64,000 nucleotides of DNA, from NCBI GenBank assembly GCA_037127315.1, contig JBBBDQ010000191.1:16663001-16727000 (forward strand). Direction: 5' to 3'. Under the pieces are notes generated by a model. It saw only the letters and a list, made by a program, of their open reading frames with translations, did not search any database and was not told the DNA's origin. The translations under genes were made by a program, and so were the position numbers. Each line of letters begins with the position of its first letter. Position 1 is the stretch's first letter. Shown here piece after piece: positions 33,121-43,974 of the stretch. This DNA is from Ascarosepion bandense (lineage: Eukaryota > Mollusca > Cephalopoda > Sepiida > Sepiidae).

Positions 33121-33185
33121 TATCCACGACAAAGGTACATTTGTTTCGACATTGAAACTTCAATGTTTCATCAGACGGTATGTAA
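33121..33185 (-). ncRNA. Type I hammerhead ribozyme, near-canonical
   Basis: Minus strand. Helix I CCGT with GTGG (33178-33175 / 33127-33124; two G-C, two G-U pairs). CTGATGA (33174-33168). Helix II ACATTGA.. with ..TCAATGT (33166-33160 / 33055-side partner 33149-33155). GAAA (33147-33144). Helix III ACAAA with TTTGT (33144-33140 / 33133-33129), loop TGTACC. Cleavage triplet GTC (33130-33128). The only defect is A-C instead of G-C at the first helix II pair. The sister copy at 27238 keeps that pair. Confidence 0.85.
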
Positions 33186-33468
33186 AGGAATGGAAAACCT
33201 CTTTTTTTATATATTTGGTAAGTTGTATTTGGCGTGTTCGTGGGGATTAGTGATAGGTGAATAAGTCTCTTACCGTTGGAATTTTGGAGAGAGTGTTGTC
33301 AAAGTGGTTGATTAATGAGAGTCTTTGATCTCCAGACAAATTTAACCTTAGCAGTTAGAATGTAAGTTTTTATTATCTTGTGACTAGACTATATCCTTTG
33401 GATTTGTTACAAGTTTTAAATTAATGTTTTGGACGTTGTAAGAATTCTTTCTTCGTTCTGTATTCACT

Positions 33469-33508
<40 letters not shown>

Positions 33509-33739
33509 ACACACATAGAGTGAACCACATATATCGCACACACATGCGCACTTATATTATGACTGAGTCATATAAAATATCCGAAATAAATATTTGAGAT
33601 GGAATTCGCGAAAAACAAAACGATTTTTAAAAAGTTTCTTTGTTAACGTTTCAGTGTGTACAAACCCTATCAAAACAACTAAACAGCACAGGATAATGCC
33701 CCTAGCATGGCAACCTAGCTATTTGAAAAAACAAAACAA

Positions 33740-34340
33740 AATCATTTGTTGACTTTTTATAATAGCTTTCACCTCAAGTAAGTTAGATCACTAAGACACA
33801 AGGGGTTACTGGATATGGAAGAATTAAGAACAGAAACATTATTAATGAGCAGAAAGAAAAAGTAATTTAGAAGGACAATAGATAGCGATTGACATTGCAT
33901 TTAGATTTTTGAAGATTAAAGTTGGCTGGAAAGTATGGAGCCGGAAGAGATTTCCCCATAGAGAAGTGCAAGAAAAGAAACTGTTAATAGAATTTGCGGT
34001 TACACCTAACCAGCTCACCTATAAATTGATGAAACCTAATTGCCAGTTGAATTGCCAGCATAAACTCATAAAGTCCGCGTATCATAGCGAAGAGCTCAAC
34101 CATGAAGGTATTTATAGAAAAAATAGAGAGGCATTCCTTATGGCAGTGGGAAAGTAACTGAAGACAAGAAACCAGGTCAGAGCCCATAATATTGCTGATT
34201 CTTCTTTGGATTTTATCAAGGAGCTCAATATAAATAGAAGGAGCATCGGACCATATGTTATAGTAATATTATAAGCCTGGACGAATGTTAAATATGTATG
34301 ATAGATTCTGGATAGAAAAACTGTCTCACCCGACACAGTG
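33740..34340 (-). pseudogene. Jockey/CR1-like LINE 3' part, copy 3
   Basis: Aligns with 39710-40345 along its length: 'catttagatttttgaagatt', 'gtgcaagaaaagaaactgtt' and 'cggttacacctaacc' are the landmarks. Frame broken. It holds the empty version (34222-34260) of the site occupied by the U6-SINE unit at 2593. Confidence 0.75.
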
Positions 34341-34554
34341 AACAGACTTTCTTAGAAACTAACCCAGCATTGGTTTCAATGTAGCCTTTCTGTCAGGCGA
34401 GAACGTTTAGCCCGCGAAGACGCAACGAGTCATTTAGATATATATATGTCCCTCCTAGCACGCTCAGACGTTTGGATTATTCTGTTTTTTGTTTTGTCTT
34501 AATGTAAGATATTCAATAGTAATTACATCAATATATATGTTGCCGTCATTTTTG

Positions 34555-34792
34555 ACAGCATATCGAAAAGTAGAAAAGGAAGGAAAGCAAGAATGAGTGA
34601 GAGGAAGTGTGAGTGAGAAAGAGATAGTGAGATATATGAGAGAGAGAAACTGAAAGAGGTGGAGAGATCATATTAGATAGAAAACTAGAGACAATGAAAG
34701 AAAGAAGAATTGAGAGTATGAAAGAGGAAATTCAAAGAGAAATAGAAAGGTAGAAAAAGAGAGAGAACGCAAGGGTGTGACAGAGAAAAGGG

Positions 34793-34833
<41 letters not shown>

Positions 34834-35115
34834 TGTGACCGAGAAAGTGAAAGCGAAGAAAGAAAAAGTATATAATGTATAATGGGGGGGGGGTTATCAG
34901 CTTCGTCAAATAAGAGTTAAATGCGCAAAAGAGAATGAGAAACAGAGAAAAAATGTGAGAGATAGTTGTCTGCGAAATAAGTAAAGAGAAAAAGAGGGAG
35001 AGAGAAGGAGAGAAAAGTATCAGAAAGGAAAATGAAAAGGTGTACAAACGAGAGAGAACAGAAAGAAAGAGAGAGAGAGAAAGAAAGAGAGAGAGAGAGA
35101 GAGAGAGTGGGGAGC
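34555..35115 (+). repeat. 550-bp purine-rich tract with (GA)n cores
   Basis: Almost entirely A and G on the plus strand, with pure GA blocks at 34798-34831 and 35060-35107. The 120-codon minus frame here is its low-complexity S/L/F-rich complement, not a gene. Confidence 0.85.
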
Positions 35116-35653
35116 GAGAAAGACGATAAAGGTTAATTTAAGAATGTAAATCTTTTTGGCGCGGTATTTAGAAAAAATCATATTGAAAAAAAAAAGGATG
35201 AAAACTTTGGGAATCCCTCTCGAAACCTCTTTTATTCAGTCTGTCATTAAAATCTACTGAAGTTTTTTTTCATTCTTTCTATAGACATTTTCCGAAGCCA
35301 AAAAAATGATTTTTTCTTATATTTTAAAGCACTTTTTTCGAAAAGTTTGTCAGATGTTTTCCCCATCCGCGTATGTGTGCTCGCGAGATTATCGTTGACA
35401 GTGAGAAATTTAACAGAGAAACACCTGACTATTAACTTGCAACAGCACGAAAAACAAACGTTTCTTTGTAAAAGGTGTTGGGAAATATCTTTTTCCAGCA
35501 GTTAACCGGCTGTTGTGGTGTCTTGATATGCGTCTGTGGGCGCGCTTGAATTTGATAAAACAACAATTTTCAGAAATTTTGTTTCGGCATTCAGTCTGTA
35601 TACAGCGTATTTAAATGGAGGAAAGAAAACATTGTCAGTAGTCAGAAATGTTT
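35116..35653. other. No gene recognised
   Basis: AT-rich sequence without a match. Confidence 0.4.
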
Positions 35654-35940
35654 GTCAGTTAGTTAAGTGCCATACGTGATACACGCTTTGGGCGATCATG
35701 TCTCGAAAGAGACATGACTGATTGGGTAGAAGATTATCCCGTAGTAGTTTACCATTGCTTTCTGCTGTAGACTGGTTGCCAGCCAAAGCTATAGAACCCA
35801 ATCTGTCCTATTATTTAACCCACAACTGGAGGGAAGAGACGGATTAATATCTTTCCCAAGGGTATTTGTGCGTAAGTGAATGCAAGGAATTCAACTGAAA
35901 GTTGTACTCGGGTCCCCGATTTCTCGTTCCAACGCACATG
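35654..35940 (-). mobile_element. SINE-A, nearly full length
   Basis: From tail 'gttagttaagtgccatacg' to 'tttctcgttcc', then 'aacgcacatg'. About 22 bp covering the A box (normally 'gagccgatatccactgcacc') are missing, so this copy has lost half its Pol III promoter. Confidence 0.85.
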
Positions 35941-36086
35941 CAAATAGTTGATTTTCTAAGCGCCGCTTAGATATGGCACAAGACCCAAAGTATGGGACAC
36001 CCAGTGAGGATTGAGTTCACTACTAAGTTGTAATAAGTTCTAGCGAGACAACCCTGCTAACCATTACACCACGTCGAGGTGCCCCC
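35941..36086 (-). mobile_element. SINE-C (third tRNA-derived family), copy 1
   Basis: Minus strand begins 'ggcacctcgacgtggtgtaa' with an A box in 'TGGTGTAATGGTTAGCA' and B-box-like 'GTGAACTCAATCC', then 'cttgtgccatatctaagc'. It directly abuts a SINE-A. Related copies at 51635-51850. Confidence 0.6.
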
Positions 36087-36344
36087 CATCACGTTGAGAC
36101 TGACTATTTTTTTACGGATTTATCAATAAGTTTGTAGCTTGGCATAGTTATGAGGTGACAATTTGCTTGTTTTCTCTGTGTCATTACCTTTCTGATGTAT
36201 CACTGTGATTGTTCCTGTGAGACTTATATTTGACATTAATCTAATAAGTCATTAAACCTGAAAACCTAAACGTAATCCTTCAAAGCCCTTATGTTAATTT
36301 TTCTTGATTTTTCGTGAAAAGTCTCCAGTTCCTGGAAAACAATA

Positions 36345-36610
36345 TCAACACACATGTATTTGTCTATATTTCTGAATGAGGTAGTATTTAGAGTATTTAC
36401 ATTATTCTGACTATTGTCCTCATCTTTGTTGCCATATGTATGCAAAGAATGGAGTTCATATACCCCAGTGATTTTAATAAAGGGTTCGGTTCGTAATTCA
36501 TAGCATCTGAAGAAGGCCGGGGCGTACAACGACCGAAACGTCGTACAAATGGCAACAAAATAGAGGACAATAGTCGGAATAATGTAAATACTGCAATATC
36601 AACACGTGTT
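36345..36610. repeat. SINE-B tail pieces in inverted arrangement
   Basis: 36355-36435 is one reverse unit of the 108-bp array found at 38207. 36440-36605 is the 3' half of SINE-B in plus orientation ('ctgaagaaggccggggcg', 'gtcgtacaaatggcaacaaa'). Confidence 0.6.
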
Positions 36611-37296
36611 AAGAATTAAATATTAGAAATTCTGAAAATGCATAAGGTGCATATTTTCCAGACAAAAATGTAAATATATTGTATGTTTTGTAACAGAAGA
36701 TATGAAATGATCACTTTTTTGTTTAATTTGGTTTGTTGTAAGGTATCTTTTCAACGTTATTAACTCCGCCTTCAGACGGAAATATTGTATTCGGTCGCTT
36801 TTGTCTGTTTCTTTTTTTGTTTGTGTGGGACACACTGAATAGATTCAGATTAAACTTTCAGGGATATTTAGCCGATTGGCACGAAGTGATTAGATTCTGG
36901 GTTCGATCCGGTACGAGATAAAGTTTCTAGGTTATTTTTCCGGTTTTATTAATAACTTTTAATTTTTGCCTTTCAAATGCTAAATACTGAATCACCCCCT
37001 TGATCATTTCGAATACTGAATTGCCTCCCCTGTTTGATTTTACGTGTGCTTTTAATTTTGACAGCTGTCGAGTTCTTTTATTGTATTTTCACTCTTGAGC
37101 TCGGTCAAGTTCATTACAGTTATTCTTTCTCATTTTAATAACCATCTCTTGCTAATCGATGAGATGATGACGGTATTGACTTGGTGAAGGTTTGCGGTCT
37201 TTGTACTCTCTAGATTAATGTTGGATTAGGTCAAACAATAAATAGGTAAAAACAGTTTTAATTTGCAAGTAAGTTAAACGGCAAACTTTGATCTGG
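36611..37296. other. No gene; one weak tRNA-like promoter pair
   Basis: At 36868-36925, 'tagccgattggca' and 'gggttcgatccgg' resemble A and B boxes at tRNA spacing, but no cloverleaf closes. Otherwise unassigned. Confidence 0.35.
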
Positions 37297-37475
37297 TCTG
37301 CGCGAGAGTCAAAAACGTAGTCAGAAGTTTAGTTGACACAAGAATCAAAAAGGTGGATGAAAGTTTGGTTTGAACGTGAAACAAAAAAGGTAGATATGAA
37401 TTTAGTTTGCCAGAGTTTTAAAATATAGAAAGGTTTGCACAAGAATAAAAATTGTAGACACAGATACAGTAAACA
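37297..37475 (+). repeat. Degenerate minisatellite, about 45-bp unit
   Basis: About four imperfect units of the type 'gtttggtttgcacgagagtc' plus 'aaaaaggtagac'. Too diverged for a fresh tandem array. Confidence 0.5.
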
Positions 37476-37749
37476 AGTAACCATTTTTGGGCTAGGTTAT
37501 TCCCCACACTCTACTGTTGATGCAGTCAGCATACTCTAAACACAAACTAACAAAGGGCGCAATTAATTTTTGAATCATATTGTATTTCAACCATATGTTT
37601 TACAACCTAAACAAATCTTAGCTTCTACTTGAGTCCACTATATGAATTTATTTTTCTAGTATCAGTATTACATATGACTTGCAGAGTGAAAGTAACAATG
37701 TTTATCTGCTTGTTTACTAAACCTTGGCCGTCATATCATAGGTTATAGA

Positions 37750-38045
37750 AATTAGTACAGTATTTACATTATTTGGACTATTGTTCTCATCTTTGTTGCC
37801 ATTTGTACAACGTTTCGGCCGTCGTACGCTCCGGCCTTCTCTAGGTGGTAGGAATTTCGAACAGAACCCTTTATTACAATCACTGGGATATATCATTCTC
37901 ATCACTTGTACAGTAATACCTCGACTGAAAATCATTAGTTATCTCCCTCTAACTCTAACTCTGCAAGTTACTTGTACACCACTTCTGTAGCCTGGTATTG
38001 AACTCACAACTCTTTGGGTCAAGTCACAGGAACTAACCAACATCT
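37750..38045 (-). mobile_element. SINE-B copy 2
   Basis: Best SINE-B copy. The minus strand starts at the tRNA-like head ('gttggttagttcctgtgac', B box 'gagttcaataccagg') and runs through 'gaaggccggagcgtac' with its GGCCG..CGGCC stem, then 'gaaacgttgtacaaatggc' to the 'aataatgtaaatactgta' tail. Confidence 0.6.
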
Positions 38046-38206
38046 ACAACCTTAAAGAACAAGAACAACTGAATTTTTGGGGCTTATAAACCTAATGTCT
38101 AGTAACCCTTTTTTACCAGAGTTCATATTGTATTTTTTGATGTTAATGTTTTTCTCTAGTATTGTTCATGTTAATGGTTTTCTCTAGTATCTTTTACTAA
38201 CTTCGG

Positions 38207-38832
38207 ATAAATGGTAACAAAGATGAGGACAATAGTCCGAATAATGTAAATACTGTAAACACTACCTCATTTCAGAAGTATAAACAAATAGAATGATCTG
38301 TTATTAAACGTCGTACAAATGACAACAAATATGAGGACAATAGTCCGAATAATGTAAATACTGTAAATACTACCACATCTCAGAAATATAGACAAATTGA
38401 ATGATCTATTATTAAACGTCGTACAAATGACAACAAAGATGAGGACAATAGTCCGAATAATGTAAATACTGTAAATACTACCACATCTCAGAAATATAGA
38501 CAAATTGAATGATCTATTATTAAACGTCGTACAAATGGCAACAAAGATGAGGACAATAGTCCGAATAATGTAAATGCTGTAAATACTACCACATCTCAGA
38601 AATACAGACAAATTGAATGATCTATTATTAAACGTCGTACAAATGGCAACAAAGATGAGGACAATAGTCCGAATAATGTAAATGCTGTAAATACTACCAC
38701 ATCTCAGAAATATAGACAAATTGAATGATCTATTATTAAACGTCGTACAAATGGCAACAAAGATGAGGACAATAGTCCGAATAATGTAAATGCTGTAAAT
38801 ACTACCTCAGCTCAGAAATATAGACAAATAGA
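38207..38832 (-). repeat. Six-unit 108-bp tandem array derived from SINE-B tail
   Basis: The word 'cgtcgtacaaatg' occurs at 38309, 38417, 38525, 38633 and 38741, exactly 108 bp apart, with a partial first unit from 38207. Units are more than 90% alike. 108 is divisible by three and the minus strand lacks stops, producing a 150-codon frame of a repeated 36-residue unit ('SIFLRCGSIYSIYIIRTIVL..'). The unit is the tail of SINE-B plus about 45 bp, so the frame is a by-product and not a gene. Confidence 0.9.
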
Positions 38833-38839
38833 AATTAGT

Positions 38840-39709
38840 AGTAGTAAATTTGCAATGTATTTCTATAGTTAAATAATTAGCAGTACATTTGAATATTGAA
38901 TATGCCAGTTAATTTATATCTAAATGTAATGATGATAGTGATTTATTAAGTACAAGCTTAAAATCCGCACATTAGAGGGTTAATTTGACTTCGGGTGCCA
39001 AACGAAAGGCCCCTCTGGTTCAGTTTAGAAAAATCAATGGTAATTTTAAAGAAATAATTTTGAATTCCTCAATTCATTTCATGGAACTTCAAGACCTCGC
39101 TGACTCTTGATTCAGACTATTTAGGTCAAAGTATATATTTGGGCCGAAACTCCGATTTGGGAGTAAATTCCAAATGAAGCCGAAAATTAAGTTCTTCAAA
39201 TACAAATTCTGAAAAACTTCAAGTGCTCACGTTGCAAAACCTCTCACTTTAACTCTGATTCCTTGGAAATTGAAGAAATCGAATTAATTTCCTTAATTCA
39301 AAGTTTCCAAGACGTTTTAAACTGAATTTAAAACATTTCTTTAAATATACAAAGTTTTTACGTTACTTTAAACTCAATATAAATTAAAAACTTTGAATTT
39401 TTAACTGTTCTCTCCTCATCCGGGCACAAATATCAAATCTGTATATTCAAGCATTTGCTGAATGGAAGATTTTCAATCCTGGAATCACCCTGATTCCGAA
39501 AAGGTATATGTCTATATCGAGCAAGTATGGCCCAAGTTGAGAAGTTGCAGACACACGGACGGACAGAAAGAATTTGTCGTTTAGATTTTATACTTGTAGC
39601 GAAATTCCTCTTGTAAAGAATTTGCCATGTGTTTTTATAGTAAAATTATTCTTTTTGAATTTTAATGTTTGCTGTTTGACTGTATCAAAAATCCTTAGTA
39701 TTTTTTTTT
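38840..39709. other. No gene recognised
   Basis: AT-rich with recurring 'aattcctcaattc' words. No family match. Confidence 0.4.
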
Positions 39710-40345
39710 AATCATTTCACCCCAAGCAAGGCATTCCACTGCCACTATTGCGCAGGGGGTTACATAGGTTACATAGGGGAAAGTTCTGAGAAAGTGTGGT
39801 TAGTTATAGAAAATGTCGGAAGGAGGGTGATAGACGGATGAGGATACCGAGGATGGCGGTTGGGTAGATGGGTAGAGTGTTTGAGGGAATGGATGCGAGT
39901 TAGTGTGATAGATGTCTATTGACCTTACATTTAAATTCCTGGAGATTGTAGCTGTCGGGGTAGCAAGTATATGGAAGGGAATTCCACAGGCGGAAAGTGC
40001 GAGAAAAGAAGCTGTTGGAATAGAAATTGCGGTTACATTTTATCGGTTTCACTGTAAAATAGTTGGACCTAGTTGCTAATCTACTATCTCTTGCACATTT
40101 ATACCTAAGGAGCACCAGTGAACTAAGTTCATCGGAGCAGAAGCCGTGAAAGTATTTATAGAAGAAGCACAGGGAAGCCACATCACTCCGGTGAGAGAAT
40201 GACTGCAGCCGGGCTGCCAAGTCGGCATCGATCACATTACAGATTCTCCGTTGTATTTTTTCAAGGACCCCGAGGAGAATAGCAAAGGCATCCGACCAGA
40301 TGTGGCAGTAGTATTCAATATGTATGGAAATTATGTTGAACCTAT
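39710..40345 (-). mobile_element. Jockey/CR1-like LINE 3' part, copy 4 (best preserved)
   Basis: Covers the RT C terminus (open at 39900-40235) and a 3' UTR to 'catttcaccccaagcaagg'. The reading frame is the least damaged of the family in this window. Confidence 0.8.
39900..40235 (-). CDS. C-terminal 111 residues of a non-LTR RT protein
   Basis: Reads 'ARLQSFSHRSDVASLCFFYK' and 'YFHGFCSDELSSLV', then 'FSRTFRLWNSLPYTCYPDSY' and 'LQEFKCKVNRHLSH'. This is the conserved tail after the RT domain in jockey/CR1-like LINEs (usual form HRRDVASLSLFYRYY). The catalytic RT region is not in this frame. The start shown is simply the first Met, so it is a fragment. Confidence 0.8.
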   Translation of the reverse strand: MIDADLAARLQSFSHRSDVASLCFFYKYFHGFCSDELSSLVLLRYKCARDSRLATRSNYFTVKPIKCNRNFYSNSFFSRTFRLWNSLPYTCYPDSYNLQEFKCKVNRHLSH

Positions 40346-40371
40346 CACCATTTCACTTCATTAATTAATAT

Positions 40372-40655
40372 GCATTTCTATGGAGACAAAAACGCTTATA
40401 CTGAGAATCAGAAAGAGACAATTGAAATATCAAATATATAATCAAGAAAGAAGGCTTGTAAAATATGACACTTACAGGACATATTAAATGCAAAATGGAC
40501 AAATAAAAACAACGATTAACCTAACTAGCGAACTTGTATGGATGGATGGCAAAAATTTCAGGAATAGGGATACTAAAAAGACAAAGATCACAGTTACAAA
40601 GATTAGTGAATTGTGGCAAGCCATCATTGCCTACATCCGGAAGTGAACAATATGA
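40372..40655 (+). pseudogene. RTE-clade LINE 3' fragment
   Basis: 'actgagaatcagaaagagac', 'gaaggcttgtaaaatatgac' and 'gtggcaagccatcattgcct' follow the RTE tail. Heavily mutated. Confidence 0.65.
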
Positions 40656-40844
40656 CTATGCTACTTTTTATATAACCTTTATTTTTAATCAAACTATTCA
40701 CGTAATTGTTTAATAAATTCGACAGAGTGCAATGGATGAATTGTCGTCGAAATTACAGAAAAATGAAAATAACAATGATATCTCATTTTAACAGATATAT
40801 TTACCAAAATTACAGAAAAATATCTTGAAAATGCACAAGAGTAA

Positions 40845-41465
40845 ATCTATTCAATAAAATCGCCATTGGCTTCAACAACGGCCTCTAGACGACTTTGGAA
40901 TCTCCTGCATCTCTTCTGAACGGTCTCCTTGTTTAAGTTTGGTGAGTGTTGCCATAATCCTTTCAACTTTGATGTCACAAAGAGTTTTGTTGGTCTCTCG
41001 CTCAGTTGCAAGTGGGTTGCAGTTTAAGGAGTTAGGTGTATGGGGTGATGTGATTTCAGAAATTGTCTGACAGCCCTAACTGAGTTCTTCTGTTTGTGTG
41101 GCATGGTGCAGAGTTCTGTTAGAGACATAGGATCTTCCAGCAGCCATCCTCTTGATCAAGAGCAGCATTACCTCCTCAAGATGTCAGCTTCCATTCTGAG
41201 TCTGAGGCCCTTTGGGAAGGTGAATGGAGGTATATTTCGCCGTTAGTAGTGATTACTCCAAATAACTTCGTAATCCTCATTAGACTCATTCAACTCTTTT
41301 TCGAAACCACTACACTTTGAAATGTTGGTATTACAGCTTCCGGCACGAATGATAAGCAGTACATGCCTTTTCTGAATTTCTGATAAAGGGAATTGCGTTA
41401 TTCTCTCAGACGGTGCCCAGCTGATCCTCCTAGACTGTGCAATCCATAAAATCAAAAACAAACAA
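40845..41465 (-). pseudogene. Tc1/mariner-like DDE transposase pseudogene, copy 1
   Basis: Minus strand. The N-terminal HTH part is in frame 41243-41473 ('LSEIQKRHVLLIIRAGSCNT', 'FEKELNESNEDYEV'). Catalytic fragments follow ('RMAAGRSYVSNRTLHHAT', 'SDNF', 'ITPHTPNS', 'CNPLATERETNKTLC'). The C-terminal end is 'KETVQKRCRRFQSRLEAVVE', 'ANGDFIE'. The middle of the gene is deleted. Closely related to 43975-44560. Confidence 0.75.
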
Positions 41466-41822
41466 ACGCACATCGCACCATCTCACCCGATATGTATAAT
41501 GTTTCGAGTTGTAGCGGTTAATATAATAAATTACGTTAACATTGCAATGTTGGAATATCATTTTTCCGTTTGGTGTACGAGGCAACCTAATTCTCAGATG
41601 AGCAGCGATGATGCTGGACATGGGTTAGATTGAAAAACTTTCACAAAGATTATTGATATCAATTAGTGTAGCTTAATCTGGCACAAGGTCAGAGAAAGGA
41701 AACAAGATTTGAATATTTTGTCACAGCTTGAAAATCAGCATTCGATATTGTATATGTTTCTATTCTATATTTTTCCATCGACTCGCATACTGACGCCTAT
41801 CATGTAACTATTTCAACTAAAA

Positions 41823-42222
41823 GGCCATGATCGCCTTGTCCCTTAAGGACGTAGGTGATCATGGCTTTCCACGTTTCCCTATCCCTGGTGGCTCTGAGCA
41901 CGCCTTCTCCTGTTACACCATGCAATCCTCGTTCCGTCATCCACCTGATTAGGTCCTTCAAATATGTTATCCGCTGCTTTCCCCTGTCTCTTTTTCCCCT
42001 CTATCTGGCCTGTTAGTATCAGATTCTCCAATCCCTCCTTCCTCATTGCGTGTCCCAGGGACTTCAGCTGACCCTTCCTGATGCTCAGTATTAATTTCTT
42101 TTTTGTTTCCACCCTTTACAAAATCTCATCATTGCTCACATGCTCGGTCCATGATATCCGCAGCATCCTTCTGTAGAAACACATTTCAGTTACTTCAAGT
42201 TTTTCCTTCATCTCTGATGAAT
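41823..42222 (-). pseudogene. RTE-clade LINE 3' fragment
   Basis: Frame 41879-42112 gives 'METKKKLILSIRKGQLKSLG' and 'HAMRKEGLENLILTGQIEGK', with the SWTEH region following at 42140. One of the less decayed RTE tails. Confidence 0.8.
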
Positions 42223-42357
42223 AAACATTATTTTGCACAAATCCAGAATATTAAAATAATCGACATTTCGCCGCAGAGGATCTATTATCGTTAGATACTT
42301 GCATAAACATACCACAAACTTGATAAATGGTGTTATATCCTAGATTGTTTCGAATTG

Positions 42358-42484
42358 GGAATCTGAGAGAGAGAGAGAGTGAGAGAGAGAGGGGGGAGAG
42401 AATGTGTGTGTGTGTGTGTGTGTGTGGAAGAGAAAGAGATAAGGAGAGAGAGAGAGAGAGAGGGAGAGAGAGAGAGAGAGAGAG
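42358..42484. repeat. (GA)n(GT)n(GA)n compound microsatellite
   Basis: GA blocks flank a GT block (42403-42426). The minus frames across it encode SL and TH dipeptides only. Confidence 0.9.
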
Positions 42485-42779
42485 GCTGTGCTGAAAGATA
42501 GGTCAGTAATGTTAATAGCAAGAGCATGCCGACACTTGGCCCATATAAAGTTCCTGTATTTGAACGATCTTAGTAGCGTGGCAAAGATCATGGAATCCGC
42601 ATAGCATTCTTAAAGGGTATTTCTTTGTTTACCAATTCTATTACATAGAGTTCCTGCTTAGCGTCAATTCATTTAAAGGCAATCTCTTATCAGATTCTTT
42701 TTCAATTAGAAATTCTCAGAGGCGGAAATACATGTTTTTCCTCCGCATTCTTTTAAATTGGAACGTGACAACATAGTCC

Positions 42780-42905
42780 TCATCATTATCATTAACAGCG
42801 ACAACATTATCATCACAATTATCATCACGAATATAATCATAATTATCATCATGAATATCATCACTATTATCATCATGGATATCATCACAATTATCATCAC
42901 AATGG
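42780..42905. repeat. Degenerate (ATC)n with 18-24-bp higher-order repeats
   Basis: 'catcacaattatcatcacga' type words recur. The two opposite frames of I and M residues are artefacts of this composition. Confidence 0.85.
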
Positions 42906-43029
42906 TAATTCCTATAAATGTTATTTATATATATTTTAGACGTTGCATGTGCCTATATTAACTCGTGCTAATCTTTAAAAGGTTTTGCAACATCAGCCCA
43001 CTATTAGATAAAGGAACTTTTCCTATGTT

Positions 43030-43430
43030 CAGGATGTTGTCGATCATGACTCTCCACGATTTCCTGTCCTTTGTAACTCTTAATAAATTTTGTGTTTTTG
43101 CTATCTCTCCTAAAACAAGCTCTGCCATTCATTTACTCAAGCTCACTAGTTAAATTATGAGTTGTTTACTGTGTCTTTTGATTTCAATCTGTCCTGTGAG
43201 TGTCCTAATTTCCAAGCTCCCTTTCTTCATTATATGCTCTACAAATCCCAAATGTTTCTCATGTTAAGTATAAGGGTTCTTTTTCCCCATTTTCTCCAAA
43301 ACTTCGACGTTGCTCACATATTCTCAGCATCTTTCTGTAGAATCAAATTTCTGTTGCTTCTTCATCTGCGAGGGGAGTGTCCAGCATTCATTGCTATATT
43401 GGACGACTGATATTACATAATACTTCAGTG
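43030..43430 (-). pseudogene. RTE-clade LINE 3' fragment
   Basis: 'gatcatgactctccacgatt' (tail), 'ccaaaacttcgacgttgctc' and 'catctttctgtagaatcaaa' correspond to the coding blocks of 14040-14740. Decayed. Confidence 0.7.
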
Positions 43431-43974
43431 AGAAGACGCATCCTTATCTTACACCCTTTTCTATTTTTGTATATTTATTAAAATCGTTTTCTATCCGTAT
43501 GCGGGCGATTTGCTACCAGTATAGGTTCTGAATTATTCTAATGTTATTCCTAAATATGTCAAGGTTGTCTAACACTTCGAAACAGTTTCCCTGTGAAATA
43601 TTTCATCAGAATTTTTGCATAATTTATAAAATATAAGTATACAATCATTTTGCATTTGTATTGCTTTTCTGGCATCATTCTGAGCATAAATATTGTATTC
43701 CTTGTTCCAGTGTCTTTAAAGAACTCACACTATTTATGTCATATTTCCGATTCTAATTCTTCTGCGCCCTCAGTTCCTCAGGATTCGGTTGATAAGTTTT
43801 GTTATTAAGCTGATTGCTCGATGGAGTTCACATTCGTTTGCGCCTGGCTTCATAGGCAGTACTATGTAAATGGATCTACTTTGGTTTTAGGGCATATCAC
43901 CATTGTTGTATATCAGTCTTATATAATATTTATAGTGTCTGCAATCTTGTGAATGTCAAAATCATCTAAGATTA

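Larger units (their letters stand above)
32786..33255 (-). mobile_element. Hammerhead-bearing repeat element, copy 2, rearranged
   Basis: Minus-strand counterpart of 27130-27440, from the ribozyme end (33255 side) to 'ccgagtgggtacac' (32786). The middle is disrupted by an inverted duplication and TA expansions at 32881-33078. A further piece of its distal end, in plus orientation, is at 33415-33475. Confidence 0.65.

Noticed and set aside
34685..35047. 120-codon minus-strand frame resembling a membrane protein
   Set aside because: It is the complement of the purine tract (S, L, F only), with no start context or homology.
36868..36925. tRNA gene
   Set aside because: A- and B-box-like words only; no acceptor or anticodon stem.
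38267..38719. 150-codon minus frame with 36-residue repeats
   Set aside because: The tandem unit is SINE-derived and its length is a multiple of three, which explains the open frame.
43590..43625. Minus CTGATGA..GAAAC near 'ccctgtgaaatatttcatcag'
   Set aside because: No helix II and no cleavage triplet in a closed helix III.
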